Origin: Lentzea nigeriaca
GTDB taxonomy: Bacteria > Actinomycetota > Actinomycetes > Mycobacteriales > Pseudonocardiaceae
Assembly (NCBI RefSeq): GCF_016907955.1
Contig: NZ_JAFBCX010000012.1
Location: forward strand, 1 to 64,000
Direction of reading: 5' to 3'
DNA length: 64,000 nucleotides
In this document: piece after piece, positions 29,850-37,947 of the stretch
How positions within the stretch are numbered: position 1 is the first letter of the stretch
Layout: every line of letters starts with the position of its first letter
The notes under the pieces: generated by a model
Database searches by the model: none
Told to the model about the DNA's origin: nothing
The model's input: the letters and a program-made list of their open reading frames with translations, nothing else
Translations under genes and position numbers: made by a program

Positions 29850-31274
29850 GTGAGTCGACGCGCAAAGATCGTCTGTACCCTCGGTCCCGCCACTGGCACG
29901 CCGGACAAGGTCCGCGACCTGGTAGCGGCCGGTATGGACGTGGCCAGGATGAACTTCAGCCACGGCAGCCATGCCGACCACAAGCAGGTCTACGACATGG
30001 TCCGAGCGGCAGCCGACGAGTCGGGTCGCGCCGTGGGCATCCTGGCCGACCTCCAGGGCCCGAAGATCCGGCTCGGCCGGTTCGCAGCGGGTCCTGTCGA
30101 CTGGAACACCGGCGACGTGGTCCGCATCACCGTCGAGGACGTCGAAGGCACGCACGACCGCGTGTCCACGACGTACAAGGAGCTCGCGAAGGACGCCAAG
30201 GTCGGCGACCGCCTGCTCGTGGACGACGGCAAGGTCGGCCTCGTGGTCGTCGACGTCGAAGGTTCCGACGTCGTGTGCGAGGTCACCGAGGGTGGACCTG
30301 TCAGCAACAACAAGGGCCTCTCCCTGCCCGGCATGGACGTCTCCGTGCCCGCGCTGTCGGAGAAGGACATCGAGGACCTCGAGTTCGCGCTCCAGCTGGG
30401 CGTGGACTTCATCGCTCTGTCGTTCGTGCGCTCCCCGGCGGACATCGACCTGGTCCACCAGGTCATGGACCGGTCCGGCCACAGGCGCCTGCCGGTGATC
30501 GCGAAGATCGAGAAGCCGGAGGCCGTGGACAACCTCGAGGCCATCGTGCTGGCCTTCGACGGCGTCATGGTCGCCCGCGGCGACCTGGGCGTCGAGCTGC
30601 CGCTGGAGCACGTGCCGCTGGTGCAGAAGCGCGCGATCCAGATCGCCCGCGAGAACGCCAAGCCGGTCATCGTCGCGACCCAGATGCTGGACTCGATGAT
30701 CGTCAACTCCCGCCCGACCCGCGCCGAGACGTCCGACGTCGCGAACGCGGTCCTCGACGGCGCGGACGCCCTGATGCTCTCCGGCGAGACCTCGGTCGGC
30801 CGCTACGCCATCGAGTCGGTCAAGACCATGGGCCGCATCATCGAGGCCGTCGAGACCGAGTCGGTCGTCGTGCCGCCGCTGACCCACGTCCCGCGCACCA
30901 AGCGCGGCGTGATCTCCTACGCGGCCCGCGACATCGGCGAGCGCCTCAACGCCAAGGCCCTGGTCGCCTTCACTCAGTCCGGCGACACGGTCCGCCGCCT
31001 GGCCCGCCTGCACACGCACCTCCCGCTGCTCGCGTTCACGCCGGAGCAGTCGGTGCGCTCGCAGCTCGCGCTGACGTGGGGCACCGAGACCTTCCTGGTT
31101 CCTCGCGTGGAGTCCACCGACGAGATGGTCCGCCAGGTCGACACGTCCATGCTGGAGATCGGCCGCTACTCGGCCGGTGACCTCATGGTCGTCGTCGCCG
31201 GATCGCCGCCTGGCACCATTGGGTCGACGAACCTCATCCGGGTGCACCGGCTGGGGGAGGACGACCACGCTTAG
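29850..31274 (+). CDS. pyk: Pyruvate kinase
   Basis: A 474-aa glycolytic enzyme that makes pyruvate and ATP from phosphoenolpyruvate and ADP. The N-terminus RRAKIVCTLGPATGTPDKV, FSHGSH, the active-site VIAKIEKPEAVDNL (with catalytic Lys), MVARGDLGVELPLE and TRAETSDVANAVLDGADALMLSGETSVGRY are all intact; the C-terminal allosteric domain begins near residue 355. GTG 29850 gives the usual N-terminus and has a leaderless -10. The thioesterase gene follows after 9 bp, so the two may form an operon. Confidence 0.98.
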   Translation: MSRRAKIVCTLGPATGTPDKVRDLVAAGMDVARMNFSHGSHADHKQVYDMVRAAADESGRAVGILADLQGPKIRLGRFAAGPVDWNTGDVVRITVEDVEGTHDRVSTTYKELAKDAKVGDRLLVDDGKVGLVVVDVEGSDVVCEVTEGGPVSNNKGLSLPGMDVSVPALSEKDIEDLEFALQLGVDFIALSFVRSPADIDLVHQVMDRSGHRRLPVIAKIEKPEAVDNLEAIVLAFDGVMVARGDLGVELPLEHVPLVQKRAIQIARENAKPVIVATQMLDSMIVNSRPTRAETSDVANAVLDGADALMLSGETSVGRYAIESVKTMGRIIEAVETESVVVPPLTHVPRTKRGVISYAARDIGERLNAKALVAFTQSGDTVRRLARLHTHLPLLAFTPEQSVRSQLALTWGTETFLVPRVESTDEMVRQVDTSMLEIGRYSAGDLMVVVAGSPPGTIGSTNLIRVHRLGEDDHA

Positions 31275-31283
31275 GAGTTCGAC

Positions 31284-32195
31284 GTGACCGAGGCAGCCCG
31301 CGCCGTTGCCGCGAGCCCATCAGGGCTGAGTGGACAATCCGCAGTGGACGACCTGGTCGCGTTGCTCGACCTGGAACGCATCGAGGAGAACATCTTCCGC
31401 GGTGTGTCGCCCGCCGAGTCGCCAGTGCGCGTCTTCGGCGGGCAGGTGGCGGGCCAGGCCCTGGTAGCCGCCGGTCGCACGGTCCCGGTGGAACGCCGCG
31501 TGCACTCGCTGCACTCGTACTTCATCCGGCCGGGCGACCCGCGCGTGCCGATCGTGTACGAAGTGGACCGCATCCGCGACGGCCGCTCCTTCACCACCCG
31601 CCGCGTCGTGGCCATCCAGCACGGCAAGGCGATCTTCGCGCTGTCCGCCTCGTTCCAGCTGGAGGAGCAGGGCGTCGAACACGCCGCCCCGATGCCCGCG
31701 GTGCCGGACCCGGAGTCGCTGCCGACGTGGCACGAGGCAGCCGAGGGCTACCTGCTGCACTCGTCGAAGTTCCCGCGCCCCATCGACGTGCGCTACGTGA
31801 CCGAGCCGCCGTGGGAGTCGCGAGAGGACGGTCCCGGCGAGGCCGCGTCACGGGTGTGGATGAAGGCGGACGGCAAGCTGCCGGACGACCCGATGCTGCA
31901 CATCTGCATCATGACCTACGCCTCGGACATGACCCTGCTGGACGGAGTCCTGGCCAAGCACGGCGTGTACTGGGGACTGGACAAGGTCCTCGGCGCGTCC
32001 TTGGACCACGCGATGTGGTTCCACCGGCCGTTCCGAGCGGACGAGTGGTTGTTGTACGACACCGCTTCGCCGTCCGCTTCCGGGAATCGCGGGCTGGCGA
32101 CCGGGCAGTTCTTCTCGGGGGACGGGCAGCTGGTGGCGACTGTCGTGCAGGAGGGCCTGATCCGGGTCCTCAAGCCGTCACCCGACGGGGTCTGA
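31284..32195 (+). CDS. tesB: Acyl-CoA thioesterase II
   Basis: A 303-aa double hot-dog thioesterase that cleaves medium- and long-chain acyl-CoA to free acid and CoA. The order FRGVSPAESPVRVFGGQVAGQALVAA, LHSYFIRPGD and RSFTTRRVVAIQHGKAIF in the first fold and the second fold with MWFHRPFRADEWLLYDTASPSASGNRGLATGQFFSGDGQLVATVVQEGLIR are typical of TesB; the Asp-Thr-Gln catalytic set appears present. GTG 31284 has AGGAG 6 nt upstream, directly after pyk. Confidence 0.95.
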   Translation: MTEAARAVAASPSGLSGQSAVDDLVALLDLERIEENIFRGVSPAESPVRVFGGQVAGQALVAAGRTVPVERRVHSLHSYFIRPGDPRVPIVYEVDRIRDGRSFTTRRVVAIQHGKAIFALSASFQLEEQGVEHAAPMPAVPDPESLPTWHEAAEGYLLHSSKFPRPIDVRYVTEPPWESREDGPGEAASRVWMKADGKLPDDPMLHICIMTYASDMTLLDGVLAKHGVYWGLDKVLGASLDHAMWFHRPFRADEWLLYDTASPSASGNRGLATGQFFSGDGQLVATVVQEGLIRVLKPSPDGV

Positions 32196-32292
32196 GTTCG
32201 CACCCCTGTTCGAGTGATCAAGCCGGGCCCGCGTTGAGCCGATGCCTAGACTGACTGGTAGCGGATACTCCGGGGCGGAAAGAGGTGCGCAC

Positions 32293-32847
32293 GTGACTGC
32301 GGGAGCGTGGCGAGATCACCTGGTGAGCCTGGACGAGTGGGACGCGATGCCAGAGGACGAGAACCTCGAGCTCGTAGATGGAGTCCTGCACGTGGTACCT
32401 CCCGCTGTCCCCCCTCACCAGAGGGCTCAGAACCGGTTGACCTATTGGCTTGATGAGCAACTGCCTGAAGATCTGACGGCTTTTGACGATGTCGACGTGG
32501 TGATCGATGACTCGGACCGGCCGACGGTGCGCAAGCCGGACATCGTCGTGGTCGCGACGGAGGCCGCAGAGCGCAAACCAAAGCGGTTCGTGGCGGCGGA
32601 CGTCGTGCTTGCGGTTGAGATCGTGTCTCCTGGCTCAGAGCGCACAGATCGCCTCACGAAGCCGATGCAGTATGCCAAAGCCGGAATCCCGCATTACTGG
32701 CTGGTCCAACTCGACGAGCCGGTCAGCTTGACTGCGTACGACCTGGTAGCTGGCGTCTACCACGTTGTCGAGGATGTCGTGGGGCAAGTCAAGTTGAGCC
32801 GACCTGCTTCGCTGGCGTTCGACCTCGACGCGTTGTCACGACGGTGA
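32293..32847 (+). CDS. Uma2-family putative restriction-endonuclease-fold protein
   Basis: A 184-aa protein of the Uma2 (DUF820) family with a PD-(D/E)xK fold. The core is ELVDGVLHVVPPAVPPHQ, KPDIVVVATEA and VLAVEIVSPGSERTDR (active-site D and E-x-V pattern), then YWLVQLDEP. Such genes abound in cyanobacteria and actinomycetes; biological function is unknown. GTG 32293 has AAAGAGG 7 nt upstream. Third-position G/C bias is visibly weaker than in the neighbours, so it may be a recent arrival. Confidence 0.88.
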   Translation: MTAGAWRDHLVSLDEWDAMPEDENLELVDGVLHVVPPAVPPHQRAQNRLTYWLDEQLPEDLTAFDDVDVVIDDSDRPTVRKPDIVVVATEAAERKPKRFVAADVVLAVEIVSPGSERTDRLTKPMQYAKAGIPHYWLVQLDEPVSLTAYDLVAGVYHVVEDVVGQVKLSRPASLAFDLDALSRR

Positions 32848-32854
32848 TGAGCGT

Positions 32855-33196
32855 TTGAGCGACAGCGTGCTGACCACCGGCGCCGTCTGGCGGCTGCACC
32901 ACGCAGGTCAGGAAATCGCCAGGCTGAAGGTGACCGGCGCCGACTTCCCGTGGGTGCACGCGGACGTCGAGACGCTGCCGGGGTTCGAGGAGTTCCGGCC
33001 GGTGTTCGCCGAGCAGGAGCAGGCCGTCGATGACGAGGACTACGAGCGGTCCGACGCCTGCTACTTCGAAATCCGGAAGTCGCTCACCATGACGTTCCCG
33101 GACGGGCGGCCGGTGGCCGAGTTCCTGCTCCACATCCATGCGGACGGTACCGCCGGGTGGCGGTGGAGCGACGAACCGTTCGACGACGACGTGTGA
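32855..33196 (+). CDS. Hypothetical protein, about 109-113 aa
   Basis: I do not recognise a family by name. The protein is small, acidic and soluble, with GAVWRLHHAGQEIARLKVTGADFPWVHADVE and a final IHADGTAGWRWSDEPFDD. The lack of an ATG leaves TTG 32855 or GTG 32867 as start; neither has a strong ribosome-binding site. It follows Uma2 by 7 bp on the same strand, so it may be read from the same mRNA. Confidence 0.7.
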   Translation: MSDSVLTTGAVWRLHHAGQEIARLKVTGADFPWVHADVETLPGFEEFRPVFAEQEQAVDDEDYERSDACYFEIRKSLTMTFPDGRPVAEFLLHIHADGTAGWRWSDEPFDDDV

Positions 33197-33350
33197 CCAG
33201 GCAGGTCGAGATTCAGGGACCCGACGACGACCCGCTCGCTGCGGCGTCGCTGAGTGAATGGCGGCCGTCGACGACGCTGGGCAACTGTCCGGCTGTGAGG
33301 CCGTCTACGGGCGGACGGCGGAGTTGCCGTTCTCCGAGTCGCTTGACAGC

Positions 33351-33857
33351 TCAGGCCTTCCGGCGCCGGTGCGTCGGCCGCAGGTTCGCCGGCGGCGTCA
33401 GCGCCCGAGTCTCCACCCGCTCCAGCACCACCGAGCTGGTCAGGTTCCTCACCTCGGTCCGCGACGCGATCTTGTCCATCAGGAACGCCTGCAGGTGTGT
33501 GGAGTCGGCGACCGCGATGTGGATCAGGAAGTCCGCCTGCCCGGAGACGTGGAAGATCGACCGCGTTTCCGGCTGAGCCATCACGAACGCGCGAAACGCC
33601 GCCACCACGGGACGGGTGTGCGGCCGCACGTTCACCGACACGACGGCCTCCAGCGGCAGGCCCGTCGTGGACGGGTCGACGACGGCGTGGCAGCCGGTGA
33701 TCACACCGAGTTCGCGCAGCCGCCGGACCCGCTGCAGGCACGAGGAGGGCGCCAGGCCGACGATCTCCGCCAGGGTGCGGTTCGGCAGGGTCGCGTCGTT
33801 CTGCAACTCCTCCAGGATGTGCCAGTCGACCGAATCGAGTTCGGCTTGTTCGCGCAT
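33351..33857 (-). CDS. Lrp/AsnC-family regulator
   Basis: A 168-aa regulator with an N-terminal helix-turn-helix (LDSVDWHILEELQNDATLPNRTLAEIVGLAPSSCLQRVRRL) and a RAM/AsnC ligand-binding domain (about 65-150, SIFHVSGQADFLIHIAVADSTHLQAFL). It diverges from a LysE-type exporter, the usual pairing in which an amino acid activates its own export gene; the ligand is unknown. ATG 33857 follows TACGAT at 8 nt, so it is probably leaderless; the frame continues 16 codons upstream through the intergenic gap. Confidence 0.93.
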   Translation of the reverse strand: MREQAELDSVDWHILEELQNDATLPNRTLAEIVGLAPSSCLQRVRRLRELGVITGCHAVVDPSTTGLPLEAVVSVNVRPHTRPVVAAFRAFVMAQPETRSIFHVSGQADFLIHIAVADSTHLQAFLMDKIASRTEVRNLTSSVVLERVETRALTPPANLRPTHRRRKA

Positions 33858-33865
33858 AACCGAAC

Positions 33866-33871
33866 ATCGTA
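33866..33871 (-). promoter_or_regulatory. -10 TACGAT, leaderless promoter of the Lrp gene
   Basis: Minus-strand hexamer 8 nt before ATG 33857, in the 59-bp gap shared with the divergent exporter gene. Confidence 0.45.
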
Positions 33872-33916
33872 CTGACCAGCTGGAATGCGGCAGAACAACG
33901 CACAACGATCGGTCGC

Positions 33917-34510
33917 ATGCACATCGCGTGGACGTCGTTCTTGCTCGCGCTCGTGGTGATCACGATCGTGCCTGGTCCCGACTTCGTTCTGATCATGGGG
34001 AACGCGGTGCGCAGCCTGCGCCGGGGTGTCGAGGCGGCGCTCGGTGTGATCACCGGGCTGCTGATCCACGCGACGCTCGCGACCGTCGGCCTGAGCGCGC
34101 TCGTCGTGGCGGTGCCGACCGCCCTGTTCGTCGTCAAGGCGGTTGGCGCGCTCTACCTCGCCTACCTCGGGTTCATGACCCTCAAGTCCGCGAAGCAGCC
34201 GCTCGGCGAACAGGATCAGAAGGGCAACGTGTTCCTGCGCGGCATGCTCTGCGACCTGTTGAACCCCAAGGTGATGCTCACGTTCCTGAGCCTCATGCCG
34301 CAGGCGATGGACCCGAACGCCGCGCCGCTCCCGCAGGCCGCGCTCCTCAGCGCGGTCACGGTCGGGGTGTTCGCGGGGTTCTGGGTCATCGTCGTGCCGC
34401 TCGCCCGTCAGCTGGCCACTCTGCTGAGCAAGCCGAAGATCCGCGCGACGTTCGAGCGGGTCTGTGGTACCGCTCTCATCGGGATGGCCGCGTCAGTTCT
34501 GGCCGCCTAG
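33917..34510 (+). CDS. LysE/RhtB-family amino-acid exporter
   Basis: A 197-aa inner-membrane protein with six predicted helices. Family marks are the early PGPDFVLIMGNAVR, GLLIHATLATVGLSAL and GMLCDLLNPKVMLTFLSLMPQ. It probably exports an amino acid or a related metabolite under the control of the divergent Lrp-type regulator. The substrate cannot be told from sequence. The 3' end overlaps the DUF2218 gene by 4 bp. Confidence 0.94.
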   Translation: MHIAWTSFLLALVVITIVPGPDFVLIMGNAVRSLRRGVEAALGVITGLLIHATLATVGLSALVVAVPTALFVVKAVGALYLAYLGFMTLKSAKQPLGEQDQKGNVFLRGMLCDLLNPKVMLTFLSLMPQAMDPNAAPLPQAALLSAVTVGVFAGFWVIVVPLARQLATLLSKPKIRATFERVCGTALIGMAASVLAA

Positions 34511-34794
34511 GACCACGTGACGGTCAGCTCGTCCCGGGTTCCGAACCGGACCAGGTGCCGTTCCACGACGTCACGCAGCCGTGCCACGTCCTCTTCCGAA
34601 GAACCCACCACGCGCATGATCAACGCGTCGGGAGAGGCCTCGAACTCGGCCAAACCGAGAGAGAAGCGAACGAACCCGCGCGAGTCCTCCCAGGAGCCTT
34701 CCAGGTCCTTGTGCGTGAAGTGCTTCACCAGCTGTGATCCGTACCTGGAGGCACGGTCGGTCGCCGAGCGTCCCACGCTCGTGAATTCCGTCAT
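34507..34794 (-). CDS. DUF2218 family protein
   Basis: A 95-aa protein with the family pattern RASRYGSQLVKHFTHK and a centre GFVRFSLGLAEFEASPDALIMRV. The family is often found with siderophore-related genes or fused to them; none is near here, and function is unknown. TAAGTT lies 6 nt before the ATG, so a leaderless mRNA is likely. Confidence 0.88.
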   Translation of the reverse strand: MTEFTSVGRSATDRASRYGSQLVKHFTHKDLEGSWEDSRGFVRFSLGLAEFEASPDALIMRVVGSSEEDVARLRDVVERHLVRFGTRDELTVTWS

Positions 34795-34800
34795 GAAGCC

Positions 34801-34806
34801 AACTTA
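34801..34806 (-). promoter_or_regulatory. -10 TAAGTT, leaderless promoter of the DUF2218 gene
   Basis: Minus-strand hexamer 6 nt before ATG 34794. Confidence 0.4.
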
Positions 34807-34915
34807 CGCCTAGCCATACGTATTGCGGCGTGACGCGGTTCACCTGGCAAAACGGAGTCTGAGAACACCCTGTGACGTCTCGCGTAAACAAGAAGAACAC
34901 GGCAGGCTGTCGCGT

Positions 34916-36346
34916 ATGACGGAAGGCAAAGCACGTATCGCGGTCACCGGTCTCGCCACCATGGGCAGCAACCTCGCGCGCAACCTGGCGCGCCACGGCT
35001 TCAAAGTCGCCGTGCACAACCGGACGCCCGCGAAGATGAAGGCCCTGCTAGAGGAGCACGGTCACGAGGGTGACTTCGTCGGCGCCGAGACGCTGCAGGA
35101 TCTCGTGGACAGCCTGCAGACGCCGCGCCAGATCATCATCATGGTCAAGGCGGGCGGGCCGACCGACGCCGTCATCGACGAGCTGAGTGAAATCCTCGAA
35201 CCCGGCGACATGGTCATCGACGGCGGCAACGCCCACTACGCCGACACGCGCCGCCGTGAGGCCGCGCTGAAGGAGAAGGGGCTGCTGTTCGTCGGCGCCG
35301 GCATCTCCGGTGGCGAGGAGGGCGCTCTCAACGGCCCCAGCATCATGCCTGGTGGTCCCGTCGAGTCGTACAAGCACGTCGGTCCGGTGTTCGAGGAGAT
35401 CGCGGCCAAGGTGGACGGTCAGCCGTGCTGCGTGCACGTCGGGCCGGACGGTGCCGGGCACTTCGTGAAGATGGTGCACAACGGCATCGAGTACGCCGAC
35501 ATGCAGCTCATCGCCGAGGCGTTCGACCTGCTCAGCCGCGTCGGCGGCCAGAGCCCCGCCGAGATCTCCGAGGTCTTCACGCAGTGGAACTCGGGTGACC
35601 TGGAGTCGTACCTGGTCGAGATCACCGCGGAGGTCCTCAAGCACGTCGACGCGAACGGCACCCCGCTCGTGGAGGTCATCGAGGACGCGGCCGAGCAGAA
35701 GGGCACCGGCCGCTGGACCGTGCAGGAGGCGCTGGAGCTGGGCGTGCCGGTCACCGGTATCGCCGAGGCCGTGTTCGCGCGCAGCCTGAGCGGCCACACC
35801 GACCAGCGCAAGGCCGTGCGCGAGGCGTTCGGTGCCAGCGAGGTCGTCGCGAAGCCGGACGTCGAACTGGTCGACGACGTGCGCCAGGCGCTCTACGCGT
35901 CGAAGGTCGTCGCGTACGCGCAGGGCTTCGACATGATCCGTGAGGCGTCGAAGAACTACGACTGGAACATCGACCTCGGTGCCATGGCGACGATCTGGCG
36001 CGGTGGGTGCATCATCCGGGCACAGTTCCTCAACCGCATCCGCGAGGCCTATGACGCGAACCCGGACCTCGCGTCCCTGTTGGTGGACAACTACTTCCGC
36101 GACGCGGTGCAGAACGCCGAGGCCGCATGGCGGCGCGTTGTGGTCCGTGCGGTCGAATCCGGCGTTCCGACTCCTGGCTTCGTGTCCGCTCTGGCCTACT
36201 ACGACGGTCTTCGCTCCGAGCGTCTGCCCGCCGCGCTCGTCCAGGGACAGCGGGACTTCTTCGGTGCCCACACGTACCGCCGTGTTGATCGCCCCGGTAG
36301 CTTCCACACGTTGTGGTCGGGTGATCGCTCAGAGGTGGAAGCGTGA
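34916..36346 (+). CDS. gnd: 6-phosphogluconate dehydrogenase, decarboxylating
   Basis: A 476-aa enzyme of the pentose phosphate pathway that makes ribulose 5-phosphate, CO2 and NADPH. The N-terminal Rossmann motif is GLATMGSNLARNLARHG followed by HNRTPAKM, whose Arg selects NADP. Substrate motifs GAGISGGEEGALNGPSIMPGG, the catalytic Lys in GHFVKMVHNGIEY, and the signature LGAMATIWRGGCIIRAQFL are intact. The length is that of the long dimeric form. ATG 34916 gives the usual N-terminus; the frame is open 31 codons more without a start signal. The stop overlaps dacB by 4 bp. Confidence 0.97.
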   Translation: MTEGKARIAVTGLATMGSNLARNLARHGFKVAVHNRTPAKMKALLEEHGHEGDFVGAETLQDLVDSLQTPRQIIIMVKAGGPTDAVIDELSEILEPGDMVIDGGNAHYADTRRREAALKEKGLLFVGAGISGGEEGALNGPSIMPGGPVESYKHVGPVFEEIAAKVDGQPCCVHVGPDGAGHFVKMVHNGIEYADMQLIAEAFDLLSRVGGQSPAEISEVFTQWNSGDLESYLVEITAEVLKHVDANGTPLVEVIEDAAEQKGTGRWTVQEALELGVPVTGIAEAVFARSLSGHTDQRKAVREAFGASEVVAKPDVELVDDVRQALYASKVVAYAQGFDMIREASKNYDWNIDLGAMATIWRGGCIIRAQFLNRIREAYDANPDLASLLVDNYFRDAVQNAEAAWRRVVVRAVESGVPTPGFVSALAYYDGLRSERLPAALVQGQRDFFGAHTYRRVDRPGSFHTLWSGDRSEVEA

Positions 36347-37881
36347 AATTTCGTTTGCTGGGGGCGGTCGTCGCTGCGACGGCAGGGTTGACCCTGACGT
36401 CGAGCGGCGGCGCGGTGGCGGGTGGCGACGAGGCACTGACTCGTGATCTCGACGCCATCCTCGCCGATCCCGGGCTCCAGGGCGCCGACGTCGGCGTCAC
36501 CGTCCGGGACGCGAACACCGGTGAGGTCGTCTACACGAGGTCGGGCGGCAGGCGCTCGCAGGTGGGATCGAACCTGAAGGTCCTCACCACGGCGGCCGCG
36601 CTCGACCTGCTCGGCCCGGACTACAAGTGGAAGACCGAGCTGCAGTCTTCGGGCACGCGGAACGGGTCGACGCTGAACGGCGACCTCGTCCTGCGCGGCA
36701 CCGGCGACCCGACGATGTCCGCGCAGCGGTACAAGGCGCTCGCGGACACGTTGAAGGCCAGCGGTGTCACGACGATCAGTGGCGCGCTCGTGCTCGACGA
36801 CACGGCGTTCGACCCCCAGCCCTACGGTCTGGGCTGGGCGTGGGACGACGAGCCGTACTCGTACAACGCGGAGACGTCGGCGCTGACGCTGTCGCCGGAC
36901 GCGAAGTTCAGCGCCGGCACGGTGGTCGTGCGCGTCAGGCCCGGTGCCGCGACGGGTGATCCGGTGCAGGTGAGCGTCGAGCCGGCGAACGACCAGGTGC
37001 AGATCCAGAACACGGCGACCACCAACGGCGACGCCGGGATCACCGTCGAACGCGAGCACGGCACGAACGTGATCAAGGTCAGCGGTTCGACCTGGGTCGA
37101 GAAGACGGCGCTGTCCACCGTCAAGGATCCGACCGGCCTGGTTGGCTCGGTGTTCGCCAAGGCGTTGGAGCAGAACGGGATCCAGGTCCAGGGCGGGGTG
37201 CGCAGGGGCGCGGCGCCGCAGGGTGCCGCGGTTCTCGCGTCCGACGAGTCCATGACGCTCGGACAGCTGATCAACCCGTTGCTCAAGAACAGCAACAACA
37301 TGCTGGCCGAGGTGCTGGTCAAGTCGGCGGGTGGCTCGTTCGCCAACGGCGTCAACCAGCTCAGCCGCAAGTGGTCCGGTCTCGGTGTCGACCCGAACTG
37401 GGTCGAGATCTTCGACGGTTCCGGAATGTCCAGGATGGACGAGATCTCGCCGGACGACCTGACGTCGGTGCTGATCAAGGCGAAGACCAAGCCGTGGTTC
37501 GGCACCTGGTCGGCGTCGCTGCCGGTCGCCGGCCGCGACGGCACCCTGGTCAACCGGATGAAGGGCACCAAGGCCGAGGGCAACGTGCAGGCCAAGACGG
37601 GATCGATGTCCGGTGTCTCGGCGCTGTCCGGCTACGTCACCACGCAGACCGGCAGGCAGCTGGTGTTCTCGATCGCGCAGAACAACCTGGTGCTGTGGTT
37701 CAGCCCCAAGACGATCGAGGACAAGGTCGCCGTCCGGCTGGCGTCCGACGGTGCCACCACCGCGGCCACGCAGAAGGTCGAGTCGGTGCCACAGCAGCGC
37801 AAGGCTCCCGCGCAGGACCGCAGGAAGGTCCCCGCCAACGAGCGCTTCGACGTCGAGTGCTCGTGGATCGGCACCTGCTAG
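36343..37881 (+). CDS. dacB: D-alanyl-D-alanine carboxypeptidase / endopeptidase (PBP4 type)
   Basis: A 512-aa exported low-molecular-weight penicillin-binding protein of class C that trims or opens peptidoglycan cross-links. A Sec signal peptide (residues 1-26) is followed by the active-site motifs S76-N-L-K79, S317-N-N and K418-T-G, with the family's large insert between the first two. The C-terminus has a short Gln/Lys/Arg-rich tail with two Cys (VECSWIGTC). GTG 36343 overlaps the gnd stop (GTGA), so it is translated from the gnd mRNA. Confidence 0.95.
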   Translation: MKFRLLGAVVAATAGLTLTSSGGAVAGGDEALTRDLDAILADPGLQGADVGVTVRDANTGEVVYTRSGGRRSQVGSNLKVLTTAAALDLLGPDYKWKTELQSSGTRNGSTLNGDLVLRGTGDPTMSAQRYKALADTLKASGVTTISGALVLDDTAFDPQPYGLGWAWDDEPYSYNAETSALTLSPDAKFSAGTVVVRVRPGAATGDPVQVSVEPANDQVQIQNTATTNGDAGITVEREHGTNVIKVSGSTWVEKTALSTVKDPTGLVGSVFAKALEQNGIQVQGGVRRGAAPQGAAVLASDESMTLGQLINPLLKNSNNMLAEVLVKSAGGSFANGVNQLSRKWSGLGVDPNWVEIFDGSGMSRMDEISPDDLTSVLIKAKTKPWFGTWSASLPVAGRDGTLVNRMKGTKAEGNVQAKTGSMSGVSALSGYVTTQTGRQLVFSIAQNNLVLWFSPKTIEDKVAVRLASDGATTAATQKVESVPQQRKAPAQDRRKVPANERFDVECSWIGTC

Positions 37882-37897
37882 CTCGCTGCTTTGCGAT

Positions 37898-37940
37898 GAA
37901 GGGAACCTTCCTGCACGTCAGGCGGAGGAAGGTTCCCTTC
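37898..37940. terminator. Bidirectional terminator between dacB and the SulP-CA gene
   Basis: Perfect 15-bp arms GAAGGGAACCTTCCT (37898-37912) and complement (37926-37940), 13-nt loop, then GTCGTTTT on the plus strand. The position between two convergent genes means it can end both mRNAs. Confidence 0.88.
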
Positions 37941-37947
37941 GTCGTTT

